A stretch of DNA of 64,000 nucleotides from Burkholderiales bacterium 8X (lineage in GTDB: Bacteria; Pseudomonadota; Gammaproteobacteria; Burkholderiales; Burkholderiaceae_C). Positions within the stretch are counted from its first letter, which is position 1, and every line of letters starts with the position of its first letter. A program made the position numbers and the translations under genes. Below are positions 17,249 through 26,001 of the stretch, in pieces. The notes beneath the pieces are model-generated. The model was not told the origin of the DNA and ran no database searches. It was given only the letters and a program-made list of their open reading frames with translations. Location of the stretch: NCBI GenBank assembly GCA_902506565.1, contig LR732703.1, positions 436,030 to 500,029 on the forward strand. Direction: 5' to 3'.

Positions 17249-18373
17249 ATGAGCACCTCGCCCGACCCCTGGCACTTCGGCCGTCCCGAACTCGCCGCCA
17301 GCTACCTGCAGGCATTCGATCTCGGACTGGTCTCGGCACGAGGCCTGTTCGCCCGGCGCCGGATGGGAAAGAGCGAGTTCCTCAAGCACGACCTGCTGCC
17401 GGCCGCGCAGGCCGCCGGCTACGCGGCCGCCTACACCAACCTCTGGGAAGACACCGACCATCCCGGCCAGGCCATCGCCGGCGCGATCCTCTCGGCGGTC
17501 GAGCCCAAGGGCCTCGCTCGCTTCTGGGCCGAGCTGTCCACGCCGGTGCGCAAGCTCAAGGCCGGCGGCAAGCTGCCGATCGGCGTCGAAGGCACGGTCG
17601 AGCTCGACCTGGCAGAGCGCGAGAAGGTGGCGGTGCCGGCCATCCAGGCCGCGCTGCAGCTCTCGGACAAGAGCCGCAAGAAGCTGCTGCTGGTGCTCGA
17701 CGAAGCCCAGGTGCTGGCCGGCCCCGAGCACCGGCAGGTGGCGCATTCGCTGCGGGCCGGGCTCGATACGCGCAAGGCCGGCATCAAGGTGCTGTTCGCC
17801 GGTTCGTCCGAGGCCGCGCTTCGCGACATGTTCTCGCGGGCCTCGGCGCCGTTCTACAACTGGGCGCCGGTCGAGCCCTTTCCGCTGCTCGGCGCCGAGT
17901 TCGTCGCGGCCACGGTGGCGCAGGTCAAGCGGCTGGCGCGGCAGCCCTTGGCGCTCGCCACGGCGCAAGACGCCTTTCGCGCGCTCAAGGAAACGCCCGA
18001 GTTCTTTCGCTGGTATGTCGAGCGCTACCTGCTCTACCAGCAGCAGGGCCACGAGGCTGCGCTCGCGCACACCCTGGCCCGCATCCATGACGACTCGGGC
18101 TATGCCAAGACCTGGAAGGAGCTGAGTCGCGCCGATCGTGCCGTGCTGCTGCTCGCGGCCAACGGCGTGCAGGACCTCTACAGCGCAGCCGCGCTGCAGC
18201 TGCTGCGCGATGTGCTCGGCACCCCGGACGTGAGCACCGGCCTCACCCGAAGTTCGCTGCGCCGCCTCACCGGCCCGCGCATGCAGGCCATGGCACGGGT
18301 CGACCACGGCGCCTACCGGTTCGAAGACCAGGAGTTCGAAGCCTGGGTCAAGGCCCGCAACAGCGTCGATTGA
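17249..18373 (+). CDS. AAA-type ATP-binding protein
   Basis: 374 residues. The P-loop is unusual, with GLFARRRMGKSEFLK in place of a glycine-rich GxxGxGKS, as in the archaeal-ATPase-like group; Walker B is LLLVLDEAQ, and a sensor-like strand KVLFAGSSEAALRDMF follows. The C-terminal half has a winged-helix-like part (LTRSSLRRLTGPRMQAMARV then HGAYRFEDQEFEAWV). I do not know its partner. It is divergent from the aldolase operon across a 140-bp region. The ATG at 17249 follows an upstream stretch that does not resemble the family. Confidence 0.75.
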   Translation: MSTSPDPWHFGRPELAASYLQAFDLGLVSARGLFARRRMGKSEFLKHDLLPAAQAAGYAAAYTNLWEDTDHPGQAIAGAILSAVEPKGLARFWAELSTPVRKLKAGGKLPIGVEGTVELDLAEREKVAVPAIQAALQLSDKSRKKLLLVLDEAQVLAGPEHRQVAHSLRAGLDTRKAGIKVLFAGSSEAALRDMFSRASAPFYNWAPVEPFPLLGAEFVAATVAQVKRLARQPLALATAQDAFRALKETPEFFRWYVERYLLYQQQGHEAALAHTLARIHDDSGYAKTWKELSRADRAVLLLAANGVQDLYSAAALQLLRDVLGTPDVSTGLTRSSLRRLTGPRMQAMARVDHGAYRFEDQEFEAWVKARNSVD

Positions 18374-18488
18374 GAGTGGGCATGCTCGTTGCGTCGGGTT
18401 GCCCGCGCGCAACAGGACTAGGGTTTACCCAAGCCACGCCGCACCAGAAGCGTGCATACAGTTCCCTGACAAAAACGAGGAGAAACAC

Positions 18489-19946
18489 ATGGAAATCCGC
18501 AACCCTTCGCCCGGCCTCTACAACGAAGATCTCGCGCCGGCGCGAGAGCGCACCTGGGGCGCCTTCAGCATCTTCAACGTCTGGACCTCGGACGTACACA
18601 GCCTCTGGGGCTACTACCTGGCGGCCTCCCTCTTTCTCCTGTGCGGCAGCTTCACCAGCTTCCTGATCGCGATCGGCATCTCGTCGCTCGTGATCTTCGC
18701 GTTGATGAACCTGATCGGCTTCGCCGGCGAGAAGACCGGCGTGCCGTACCCGGTGCTGGCGCGTGCATCCTTCGGCGTATGGGGCGCCAATCTCGCCGCG
18801 CTGGTACGCGCCATCGTCGCCTGCTTCTGGTACGGCGCGCAGACCGCGGCGGCTTCGGGCGCCATGGTGGCGCTCCTGATCCGGAGCGACACCATGATGG
18901 CCTTCCACAAGGACACCCAGGTGCTCGGCCATTCGGGCCTGGAGTTCACCTGCTACGTGGTGATCTGGGCGCTGCAGCTCCTCATCATCCAGAAGGGCAT
19001 GGAGACGGTCCGCAAGTTCCAGGACTGGGCCGGTCCCGCGGTCTGGATCGCGATGCTGGTGCTGGCGGTCGGCCTCTGCATCAAGGCCGGTGGCTTCTCG
19101 TTCGACCACGGCATCCCGATGAACGTGCTCATGGAAAAGACCAAGGACGCCGGCGTGAGCGGCGAGCCCGGATCCTTCTGGGCCCTGATGGCGGTCGGCG
19201 CCACCTGGATCACCTACTTCGCGGCGCTCTACCTCAACTTCTGCGACTTCTCGCGCTACGCCAAGAACAAGGAAGCGGTGAAGCGCGGCAACCTCTGGGG
19301 CCTGCCGGTCAACCTGATCGCCTTCTCGCTGGTCGCCGGCATCACCACGCTGGCCGCCTTCAAGGTGTACGGCGAAGTGCTGCTGCACCCCGAGCAGATC
19401 TCGGCCAAGTTCGACAGCTGGGTGCTCGCGCTCATCGCCGCGCTCACCTTCGCGGTCGCGACGCTCGGCATCAACGTGGTCGCGAACTTCGTGTCGGCCG
19501 CGTTCGACATCTCGAACGCCTTCCCCAAGCAGATCAGCTTCAAGAAGGGCGGCTACATCGCCGCGGTCATCGCGCTGGTGCTCTATCCGTTCGCGCCCTG
19601 GGAAGGCAACGCGGCGCAGTTCGTCAACGCGATCGGCGCCACCATGGGGCCATTGCTCGGCATCATCCTGGTCGACTATTACCTGGTGGCGAAGGGCAAC
19701 ATCAACGTGGCCGCCCTCTACCAGGAGCATGGCGAATACCGCTACGAAGGCGGCTGGAACATCAATGCCCTGGTCGCGACCGCGATCGGCAGCGTGTTCT
19801 CGACCATCCTGCCGAACTTCACCAAGCTGCTGCCCGCGTGGTGGGGCACCTATGGCTGGTTCTTCGGCGTCGTCATCGGCGGCGGCGTCTACCTGGTCAT
19901 GGCGACGCTTCGGCCGCGGGTGCTGGTGACACCGGCGCGGGCCTGA
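18489..19946 (+). CDS. NCS1-family nucleobase/allantoin/hydantoin symporter
   Basis: 485 residues with about twelve membrane spans. The N-terminal LAPARERTWGAFSIFNVW with NVWTSDVHSLWGYYLA is the characteristic NCS1 start, and the short loop YPVLARASFGVWGANL is the second family mark. Members import cytosine, uracil, allantoin or hydantoins with Na+ or H+. The exact substrate cannot be told. A GAGGAG ribosome site lies 7 bases before the ATG. No catabolic partner gene is adjacent. Confidence 0.9.
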   Translation: MEIRNPSPGLYNEDLAPARERTWGAFSIFNVWTSDVHSLWGYYLAASLFLLCGSFTSFLIAIGISSLVIFALMNLIGFAGEKTGVPYPVLARASFGVWGANLAALVRAIVACFWYGAQTAAASGAMVALLIRSDTMMAFHKDTQVLGHSGLEFTCYVVIWALQLLIIQKGMETVRKFQDWAGPAVWIAMLVLAVGLCIKAGGFSFDHGIPMNVLMEKTKDAGVSGEPGSFWALMAVGATWITYFAALYLNFCDFSRYAKNKEAVKRGNLWGLPVNLIAFSLVAGITTLAAFKVYGEVLLHPEQISAKFDSWVLALIAALTFAVATLGINVVANFVSAAFDISNAFPKQISFKKGGYIAAVIALVLYPFAPWEGNAAQFVNAIGATMGPLLGIILVDYYLVAKGNINVAALYQEHGEYRYEGGWNINALVATAIGSVFSTILPNFTKLLPAWWGTYGWFFGVVIGGGVYLVMATLRPRVLVTPARA

Positions 19947-19977
19947 TCGCAGGGCTCGGCAGGCCTGGCGCAGGTCG

Positions 19978-20169
19978 CTAGGCGTCGCCGACCAGCACGT
20001 TGATCGTCCCGCTGCCGCCACACGTGGGGCACGGGCGTTCGGCGATCCTTCCGCTGCCGCCGCATTCCGGACAAATGCCGGGCGCGGATTGCGGGCTGCC
20101 GACCGGCACCTCGTCACCCTTGGGCTCGGGCGGCTGCTGATCGTTGGGTAAATCGTTCGGTTGGGACAT
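19978..20169 (-). CDS. Zinc-ribbon microprotein with DnaJ-type CxxCxGxG motifs
   Basis: 63 residues. After a proline-rich, acidic N-terminus come two knuckles, CPECGGSG and CPTCGGSG, the pair that makes one zinc site in the DnaJ cysteine-rich domain. There is no J-domain and no substrate-binding domain. The role is unknown; it could be a stand-alone zinc-binding chaperone fragment or a bait for a disulfide relay. The gene is convergent with the NCS1 gene and divergent from the MBL gene. Confidence 0.7.
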   Translation of the reverse strand: MSQPNDLPNDQQPPEPKGDEVPVGSPQSAPGICPECGGSGRIAERPCPTCGGSGTINVLVGDA

Positions 20170-20315
20170 CCTGTTCTTTCCTTTCTGCTCTTCGATCGTC
20201 TTCAAGTTCCGACTCGCGCATCGACAGCGCGGCAGAGCGGGCAAGCGACATACCCGAAGCACCAGCTGCCCGCGTCGGCATGCCGATTGCCGCACCTGCG
20301 GCAAGGAGCGCCACG

Positions 20316-21230
20316 ATGCTTGCCATTCACCATCTCGATTGCATTTCTGCCTGTCCGCTCGGCGGCCGACTGATGGACGGACTGAGTTCCTCCATCTTCG
20401 AGCGCGGTCGACTCTGCTGTCACTGCTTGCTGGTAGAGACCGACATGGGTCTGGTCCTGATCGATACCGGCTACGGCCTGCGCGACTTCGCCTCGCCGTC
20501 GAGCCGCCTGTCGGGCTTCTTCCTGCGGCTGATGGCACCCGACTTCCGCGAAGAAATGACCGCTGTGCGGCAGATCGAAGCACTCGGCTACCAGGCCGAA
20601 GACGTGCGGCACATCGTGCTCACGCATCTCGATTTCGATCATGCCGGCGGGCTCGACGACTTTCCTCGTGCCACCGTCCACATGATGCAGACCGAACGCG
20701 AGGCCGCACAGCTGCAGAAGACCTGGCTCGACCGCCAGCGCTTCCGGCCGCAGCAGTGGTCGAGCAGGGCGCGCTGGGTGACGTACGCGATGCGTTCGGG
20801 CGAACCCTGGTACGGCTTCGATTGCGTGCGGCAGCTGCAAGGCCTGCCGCCCGAAATCCTGATGGTGCCGCTCGAAGGCCACACCCTCGGGCATGCGGGC
20901 GTGGCCATCGGCACCCCCGGCGACTGGCTGCTGATGGCCGGCGATGCGTACTTTCATCACCGCGAGATGGACCTGCAGCATCCCAGCTGCACGCCGGGCC
21001 TGCGCTTCTACCAGACCCTCATGGAAAAAGATCGCCGCGCCCGCCTCTCGAACCAGGCGCGGCTTCGAACCTTGAAGCGCAACCACGGCGCCGCCGTCCG
21101 GCTGCTCTGCGCCCACGACGACATCGAGTTCGAACAGCTTGCCGGCCGCCCGGTGGGTACGCCCGCGCCGGCTGGCATGGCCGCTTCGGCGATGCGTCGC
21201 CGGCGGTCGCCGGCGGTCGCACGCGGCTAG
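20316..21230 (+). CDS. MBL-fold metallo-hydrolase
   Basis: 304 residues. The metal site is THLDFDHAGG (His104, Asp106, Asp108, His109), with the later GHTLGHAGVAIG and LMAGDAYFHH supplying further ligands. In this form the second His of the classical HxHxDH is Asp. It is related to the quorum-quenching lactonase branch by overall layout, but the activity is not established. An AAGGAG ribosome site stands 8 bases before the ATG. Confidence 0.82.
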   Translation: MLAIHHLDCISACPLGGRLMDGLSSSIFERGRLCCHCLLVETDMGLVLIDTGYGLRDFASPSSRLSGFFLRLMAPDFREEMTAVRQIEALGYQAEDVRHIVLTHLDFDHAGGLDDFPRATVHMMQTEREAAQLQKTWLDRQRFRPQQWSSRARWVTYAMRSGEPWYGFDCVRQLQGLPPEILMVPLEGHTLGHAGVAIGTPGDWLLMAGDAYFHHREMDLQHPSCTPGLRFYQTLMEKDRRARLSNQARLRTLKRNHGAAVRLLCAHDDIEFEQLAGRPVGTPAPAGMAASAMRRRRSPAVARG

Positions 21231-21253
21231 CGGCGATTGGCGGGCCGGCGCGG

Positions 21254-21913
21254 TCACGAGGCTCGCGCCTCGGCCAACCAGTCGAGCAGGATCTTCTTGA
21301 ACTCATCCCGCCACCGCGGCTGCGACAACGCGTGGTCGGCTCCCGGGATCAGGTGGTGCGCCAGCGAACGCGCGGTGCGCAGCGCCTTGCAATAGTTGGC
21401 GGTGGTGGTGTGCGGCACCACCTGGTCGTGCTCGCCTTCGACCACCAGCGCATCGCCGCGGAACTGCGCGCAGGCCGCCAGCACGAGGTTGTCCTGCGGC
21501 GAGAGCGAGATCCGCCGCAGTGCGGCTTGCTCGTCGTCGTCCAGCTTGGCCTTGGGCACTTCCCAATCGTGGTCCTCGTAGATCGCAGCGGCCCTCAACC
21601 CGAGCCATCGCACCGGCCGCCGCGCAGTGACCAGCGCCCCGATGTAGCCGCCGTAGCTCACGCCGACGATCGCCACGGCGCTCGCATCCACGTCCTCCCT
21701 GGCGGTGAGGTCGTCGTAGGCGATCAGCAGGTCTTGCAGGTGGTCGGGCCGGGCCGCGGACTCGTACCTTTCCTTGCTCGCGTGGGTGCCGGGAAAGTTC
21801 AGCGTTCGGCAAGCCCAGCCACTTCGCTCGCAATCGGCCGTCACGCCGCGGTAGAGCGCCTGATCGGAGTCGTCCCAGCCGGGCAGCAGCAACAGGGCAG
21901 GCTTCTTCCGCAT
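21254..21913 (-). CDS. Alpha/beta hydrolase
   Basis: 219 residues. The nucleophile elbow is GVSYGG (catalytic Ser), the N-terminal strand is ALLLLPGWDDSD, and a C-terminal His lies in PGADHALSQ; an acid is present in VVEGEHDQVVP. This is a compact dienelactone-hydrolase or peptidase-like family. The gene starts 2 bp after the stop of the hybrid histidine kinase gene, so the two form an operon. Confidence 0.8.
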   Translation of the reverse strand: MRKKPALLLLPGWDDSDQALYRGVTADCERSGWACRTLNFPGTHASKERYESAARPDHLQDLLIAYDDLTAREDVDASAVAIVGVSYGGYIGALVTARRPVRWLGLRAAAIYEDHDWEVPKAKLDDDEQAALRRISLSPQDNLVLAACAQFRGDALVVEGEHDQVVPHTTTANYCKALRTARSLAHHLIPGADHALSQPRWRDEFKKILLDWLAEARAS

Positions 21914-21915
21914 GC

Positions 21916-23862
21916 CTAGAGCGCAGCGATCGCGTCCAGCAGCGGCGCCAGCTTGGCTGGGTCGACCGGCTTGACGAGGTGGTGGTTGAAGCCCGCCTTC
22001 AGTGCGCTGTCGCGGTCGCTTTCCTGGCCGTAGCCGGTGATCGCGATCAGCATCAGGTGGGCCGTCTCTGGCTCCGCCCGAAGCCTCCGCGCCAACTCGT
22101 TGCCGTCGATGTCGGGCAGCCCGATGTCGAGCAGGCAAACGTCGAAGTCCTGCCGGCGCGATCGCTCCAGCGCCGAAATGGCCGCATGTTCGACCGCGAC
22201 CTGGTGGCCGAGCTCCTCCAGGAACATCGCCAGCATCTGCGCCGCATCCACGTTGTCGTCCACCACCAGCACCCGCACCGGCCGGCGTCGCGCCGCCGTG
22301 CGGTGGCTCGCGGCGCCGCTTTCGACCGGGGCGGGCGCCACCGCGAGCATCGGCAAGCTCACCTCGAAGGTGCTGCCGCCACCCAGGCCGTCGCTGGCCA
22401 CGCGCACCTCGCCATCGTGCAGTTCGGTCAGGCTCTTGACCAGCGCGAGCCCCAGCCCGAGCCCGCCCGTGCTGCGGTCGGGCGTTCGCTTGGCCTGCAC
22501 GAACAGGTCGAACGCATGCTCCACCAGGTCGGGCGGCATGCCGATGCCGTTGTCGATGACGCTCAGCACGATCGAGCCGCCGCGCACTTCGGTCTTGAGC
22601 AGGATGCGGCCGCCTTCGCGGGTGAACTTGGCGGCGTTGTTCAGCAGGTTGGCGATGATCTGCACCAGCCGCTTCTTGTCGCCCCTGACCGAAACCGGCC
22701 CCGGCGCCATCTGCAGATCGAGCTGGTGCTGGCGGCCGCGGATCAACGGGCCGACCTGCTCGACCGCGTCGGCCACTGCCTGGTCGAAGTCGACCGGCGC
22801 CATCTCCAGCTGCACCAATCCCCGGGTGACCCGCGACACGTCCAGCAGGTCGTCGACCAGGCTGGTCATGTGATCGACTTGCCGCGCGATGATGTCGCTG
22901 GTCTTGCGCACCCGGCCGTCGTCGAGACGCGCGATCTTGAGCAGTTCGGCTGCGGAGCGGATCGGGGCCAGCGGGTTGCGCAACTCGTGCGCCAGCATCG
23001 CCAGGAACTCGTCCTTGCGCGCATCCTCGAGCCGCAGCTTTTCCACGGCCGACTCGAGCTGCCGACCGGTGCTCTTGAGCTCGTCGACATCCACGCATAC
23101 GCCGCTCAGCACGTAGGGCGCCGTGTCGCCGTCGCGGTGCCAATCGGCGTGCATGTGGAACCAGCGGCAGGTGCGGTCGCGCTGGCAAAGGCGAAGGTCC
23201 ATCGAGAAGGGTTCGCCGGGCCGGCGATCTCGCGAATGTTCGAGCGCCGCGACCACCCGCGGTCGGTCTTCGTCGTCGACGAAGGGAAGCCATTCGTCCA
23301 GCGTCATGGCAGTGTCCCGGCTCGGATAGCCGAGCAGGCCCAGGAAGTTGGCACAGACCTCGACCCGGTCCGTGTCCGGGCACCAGCTCCACAGGCCGGC
23401 GTGCGCCGCGCGCAAGACGCGACGCGTTTCCTCGCGCTCCTTGACACAGCTCTCGAGCATCTTGTGGTCGGTCAGGTCCACCGTCACCTTCGAGAACCCG
23501 ATCAGCGTGCCCGAGTGGTCGCGCAGGCCGGTCAGCGCGATGCGGGCCCAGAACAGCGTGCCGTCCTTGCGCCGGCGCCAGGTCTCCTCGCGGTAGAAGC
23601 CTTCTTCGCGCGCCTTGCGCAGGTTGTGTTGGGCCCAGCCCCGTTTCCGGTCCTCGTGGGTGTAGAGGATCTCCAGGTGCTGACCGATCGCTTCTTCGGC
23701 GTTGTAGCCCTTCATTTCCTCGGCGGCGCGGTTCCATACCGTGATGATTCCGTCCGTGTTCATGAAGAACACCGCCACTTCCTTGATCTCTTCATTCATC
23801 AGGCGGTGAAATTCCGCCAGCTGGTCGTCGGGCAGCGACGAAGCCAAATAGCGCTCGGGCAC
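21916..23862 (-). CDS. PAS-domain hybrid histidine kinase with C-terminal receiver
   Basis: 648 residues from a GTG preceded by an AGGAGA ribosome site. Order: a PAS/PAC domain (about 20-135, MNTDGIITVWNRAAEEMKG), a second PAS fold (about 150-265), a HisKA box with His292 (AHELRNPLAP), a HATPase domain (NLLNNAAKFT, VIDNGIGMP, GGLGLGLALV), and a complete receiver (VLVVDDNVD, LLDIGLPD, VKPVDP). No membrane segment is seen, so it is cytoplasmic. Hybrid kinases of this type usually relay to an Hpt or a diguanylate-cyclase partner. No such partner is adjacent. Confidence 0.92.
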   Translation of the reverse strand: MPERYLASSLPDDQLAEFHRLMNEEIKEVAVFFMNTDGIITVWNRAAEEMKGYNAEEAIGQHLEILYTHEDRKRGWAQHNLRKAREEGFYREETWRRRKDGTLFWARIALTGLRDHSGTLIGFSKVTVDLTDHKMLESCVKEREETRRVLRAAHAGLWSWCPDTDRVEVCANFLGLLGYPSRDTAMTLDEWLPFVDDEDRPRVVAALEHSRDRRPGEPFSMDLRLCQRDRTCRWFHMHADWHRDGDTAPYVLSGVCVDVDELKSTGRQLESAVEKLRLEDARKDEFLAMLAHELRNPLAPIRSAAELLKIARLDDGRVRKTSDIIARQVDHMTSLVDDLLDVSRVTRGLVQLEMAPVDFDQAVADAVEQVGPLIRGRQHQLDLQMAPGPVSVRGDKKRLVQIIANLLNNAAKFTREGGRILLKTEVRGGSIVLSVIDNGIGMPPDLVEHAFDLFVQAKRTPDRSTGGLGLGLALVKSLTELHDGEVRVASDGLGGGSTFEVSLPMLAVAPAPVESGAASHRTAARRRPVRVLVVDDNVDAAQMLAMFLEELGHQVAVEHAAISALERSRRQDFDVCLLDIGLPDIDGNELARRLRAEPETAHLMLIAITGYGQESDRDSALKAGFNHHLVKPVDPAKLAPLLDAIAAL

Positions 23863-24084
23863 GTCGTTCTCCTGTCTGTTTACGGTGTGTTGTTGAGTTG
23901 TTTTATTCAGGCGGCGGGGCCGCTCGATCGAGTGAACGCCCGCTCTGGCTGTGGGACAAGCCCGGCGTACGCGGGTAGGAGGCCGCCGGTGGTGGTTGGT
24001 TGGCCGCAACACACGAATGCCGAACTCGACGTTTATTGCCCCAGGCGCCGACTTCGCAACGCGCCCACGGACACAATCGTTTCC

Positions 24085-24483
24085 ATGTCACGCACCTTGT
24101 TCGAACCCCGAAACTTGGCGTTTATCGCTGCCGGCATCGGGTTGGCGTTTGGTGCCGGTTCCTTGGCCAGCGTGGCGTACCGCACGCCCACCAGCGAGAG
24201 CCTGTGGCTGGTGGTCGCCATCCTGGCGGCATTGCCATGGTCGCTCGCGCTCTTGCTGCTGGACGCGAGTGGCGGGTTTGCCGACCGCGCGGCGTTCACG
24301 GTCGCGATCGGCCTGCTGTTCAACGGGTTGGCGCTGTGGCTGGGCCTTTTCTTGCTTTGGAGAACCGGAAGATCTGCCACCGGCGGCCGAGGGCGAGATC
24401 GTGCAACGCGAACGTTGCGCGACACCAGCATGGCCTTGCCGCAGTCGATGCAGCAGCAGCAACAACAGCAACAACAGCATTGA
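24085..24483 (+). CDS. Small membrane protein with polyglutamine C-terminus
   Basis: 132 residues with about three membrane spans (from LAFIAAGIGLAFGAGS to FNGLALWLGLFLLW). After a basic, Gly/Arg-rich linker, the protein ends in SMQ followed by nine consecutive glutamines and a histidine, from the CAG/CAA tract at 24451-24480. The family is unknown. It is divergent from the PAS kinase. The start at 24085 is an ATG at the beginning of the hydrophobic part; no good ribosome site is visible, so the gene is less certain than its neighbours. Confidence 0.5.
   Translation: MSRTLFEPRNLAFIAAGIGLAFGAGSLASVAYRTPTSESLWLVVAILAALPWSLALLLLDASGGFADRAAFTVAIGLLFNGLALWLGLFLLWRTGRSATGGRGRDRATRTLRDTSMALPQSMQQQQQQQQQH
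24451..24480 (+). repeat. CAG/CAA trinucleotide tract
   Basis: Nine CAG or CAA codons in a row end the membrane-protein gene. A second CAG/CAA run follows outside the gene at about 24498-24514. Such a tract is rare in a bacterial gene of this GC content. Confidence 0.85.
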
Positions 24484-24644
24484 CGCGGCAGCCGTATCAG
24501 CAACAGCAGCAGCAGCTGGCTTCGGCTGGCACTCGAAATGCGATCGGCGCCGCGCGGATCGATCTGGACTTTTCGCACAGCCGGCGCGCTTGGCTGGCCA
24601 ACTGAGCAAGGCAGCGGCATCCGAGCCGTTGATACTATTTTTGA

Positions 24645-25076
24645 ATGTTGATTCGATTGATCTATGCGAGCCGTGCGGAAGAGGGACTGACCCCCGCCAA
24701 GCTCGCGCTTATCTTGAAACACTCGCAAACTCGCAACGATCAGGATTCGGTCACCGGCGGCCTGGCCTACCTGGACGGCGTGTTCCTGCAATACATCGAA
24801 GGCCCGGACGATGTCATCGCCCGCACCTTCGCGCGGATCGCGGCCGATCCGAGGCACCGGGACGTGAAGGTGCTCGAACGGCGGAACATCCCGCGGCGAA
24901 TGTTCTCGAGGTGGTCGATGTCGCTGCTGTCATGGGTGGACGAGACGCGGAACATCTTCCGGGCGTTCAGTCCGGGGGCGAAGATCGACTTGTATGAGAC
25001 GCATGCGGATACGGCTGCGCCGTTGTTCCGGGCTTGGGCGGGGACGGGGCATTGGGTGGATCGGCAGTTGGTTTAA
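24645..25076 (+). CDS. BLUF-domain blue-light photoreceptor
   Basis: 143 residues, made of a single BLUF domain with a short C-terminal extension. The photochemical residues are spaced exactly as in AppA: Tyr7, Asn31 (+24), Gln49 (+42), Trp90 (+83) and Met92 (+85). FAD binding and light response are therefore expected. Stand-alone BLUF proteins act by contact with a partner; none is adjacent, although the PAS hybrid kinase lies close on the other strand. It converges on the end of the exopolysaccharide locus. Confidence 0.92.
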   Translation: MLIRLIYASRAEEGLTPAKLALILKHSQTRNDQDSVTGGLAYLDGVFLQYIEGPDDVIARTFARIAADPRHRDVKVLERRNIPRRMFSRWSMSLLSWVDETRNIFRAFSPGAKIDLYETHADTAAPLFRAWAGTGHWVDRQLV

Positions 25077-25100
25077 ACCTCAGGTACTGTGTAGCCTTCG

Positions 25101-25146
25101 TAGGGCTAGTCTTCAAGTGCAGCTTGAAAAAATCAGGGAAGCCCTA
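25101..25146. other. Nested inverted repeat between two convergent ends
   Basis: An outer stem TAGGGCT/AGCCCTA (25101-25107, 25140-25146) encloses an inner stem TTCAAG/CTTGAA (25112-25117, 25123-25128). It lies between the converging BLUF and exopolysaccharide genes and may end transcription from one or both sides, although no T-run follows. Confidence 0.4.
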
Positions 25147-25160
25147 AACCCCAATGCAAT

Positions 25161-25967
25161 CTAAGATTCGATCGACTGAGAGCCGTCAAAGAGCGCGCTT
25201 GGAAAGGTGCTCAAGTCATTCTGCGACTTTGCGGCACGCTGTTGCGCTACAAGGTATATGACGGGAGAGTAGATCTTTAATAACGGAAGCGTAGCGAGTA
25301 TCTTGTACATTGGACGCAGATAAAATTTATCCGACGTCGGCGATGGAAGGAATCCGATCTTCAATACGTCTAGTCCGAGGTATTCAGCAAGACTCAGCAA
25401 TTGGGATCTTGTGTATTCATGTTTATGCCGTCCGGTGGAATCAGAACGATATTTCATATAAATATTCTTCTGAAATATCAGCTTCAAAATATTTGCGATC
25501 GAGCAGACGTTTGGCACCGTAATACAAAGAATGCCATTGGGGCGAAGTACGCGGCGCACCTCTCTTGCGAACCTTTGAGGGAAATGTTCACAATGTTCAA
25601 GTATTTCGCATGCAGTCAAGACATCGACACTATTGTCCGCAAAAGGCAAATTGTTGGCTTCGATGTCGGCGTGGCTCAGGTTAATCGAGCCGGCGTCCGA
25701 AAATACCTGATTTGTGTTGCGCAGAGGATGAGAATCATGAGAAAAATAGATGCCGTGGCAGTCCGCTGCGCCGGATTGCTTGGCTCGATACAAAAGATAA
25801 AATGGGGACGCACCAACGTCCACGACTCGTGAATTTGGAGCATAGCGTTTTATCAGGTCGAAACTCCTGTCCATCCTATCTTTAGCTTTCCGAAAGTATT
25901 CTCCGGAATCATCATAAGCAGTAGGCGCTGTCAGCGCTTCATCATAGAAAAGTCGAAATCGGGACAT
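25161..25967 (-). CDS. SAM-dependent methyltransferase
   Basis: 268 residues. The SAM-binding VVDVGASPFYLLY, the later FADNSVDVLTACEILEHC and LRPNGILCITVPNV are the usual class I methyltransferase pieces. AAGGAA lies 6 bases before the ATG at 25967. It is the last gene of the exopolysaccharide operon, so it probably methylates a sugar or caps a glycan. Base composition is AT-rich compared with the housekeeping genes around it. Confidence 0.82.
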   Translation of the reverse strand: MSRFRLFYDEALTAPTAYDDSGEYFRKAKDRMDRSFDLIKRYAPNSRVVDVGASPFYLLYRAKQSGAADCHGIYFSHDSHPLRNTNQVFSDAGSINLSHADIEANNLPFADNSVDVLTACEILEHCEHFPQRFAREVRRVLRPNGILCITVPNVCSIANILKLIFQKNIYMKYRSDSTGRHKHEYTRSQLLSLAEYLGLDVLKIGFLPSPTSDKFYLRPMYKILATLPLLKIYSPVIYLVAQQRAAKSQNDLSTFPSALFDGSQSIES

Positions 25968-26001
25968 ATTTCCTTCTACGTTTAATGGAGGGTAAGTTAA
26001 G

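Noticed and set aside
18641..19981. 446-codon frame overlapping the NCS1 permease
   Set aside because: Arg/Gly/His-rich with no family resemblance. The permease frame has twelve spans and the NCS1 motifs.
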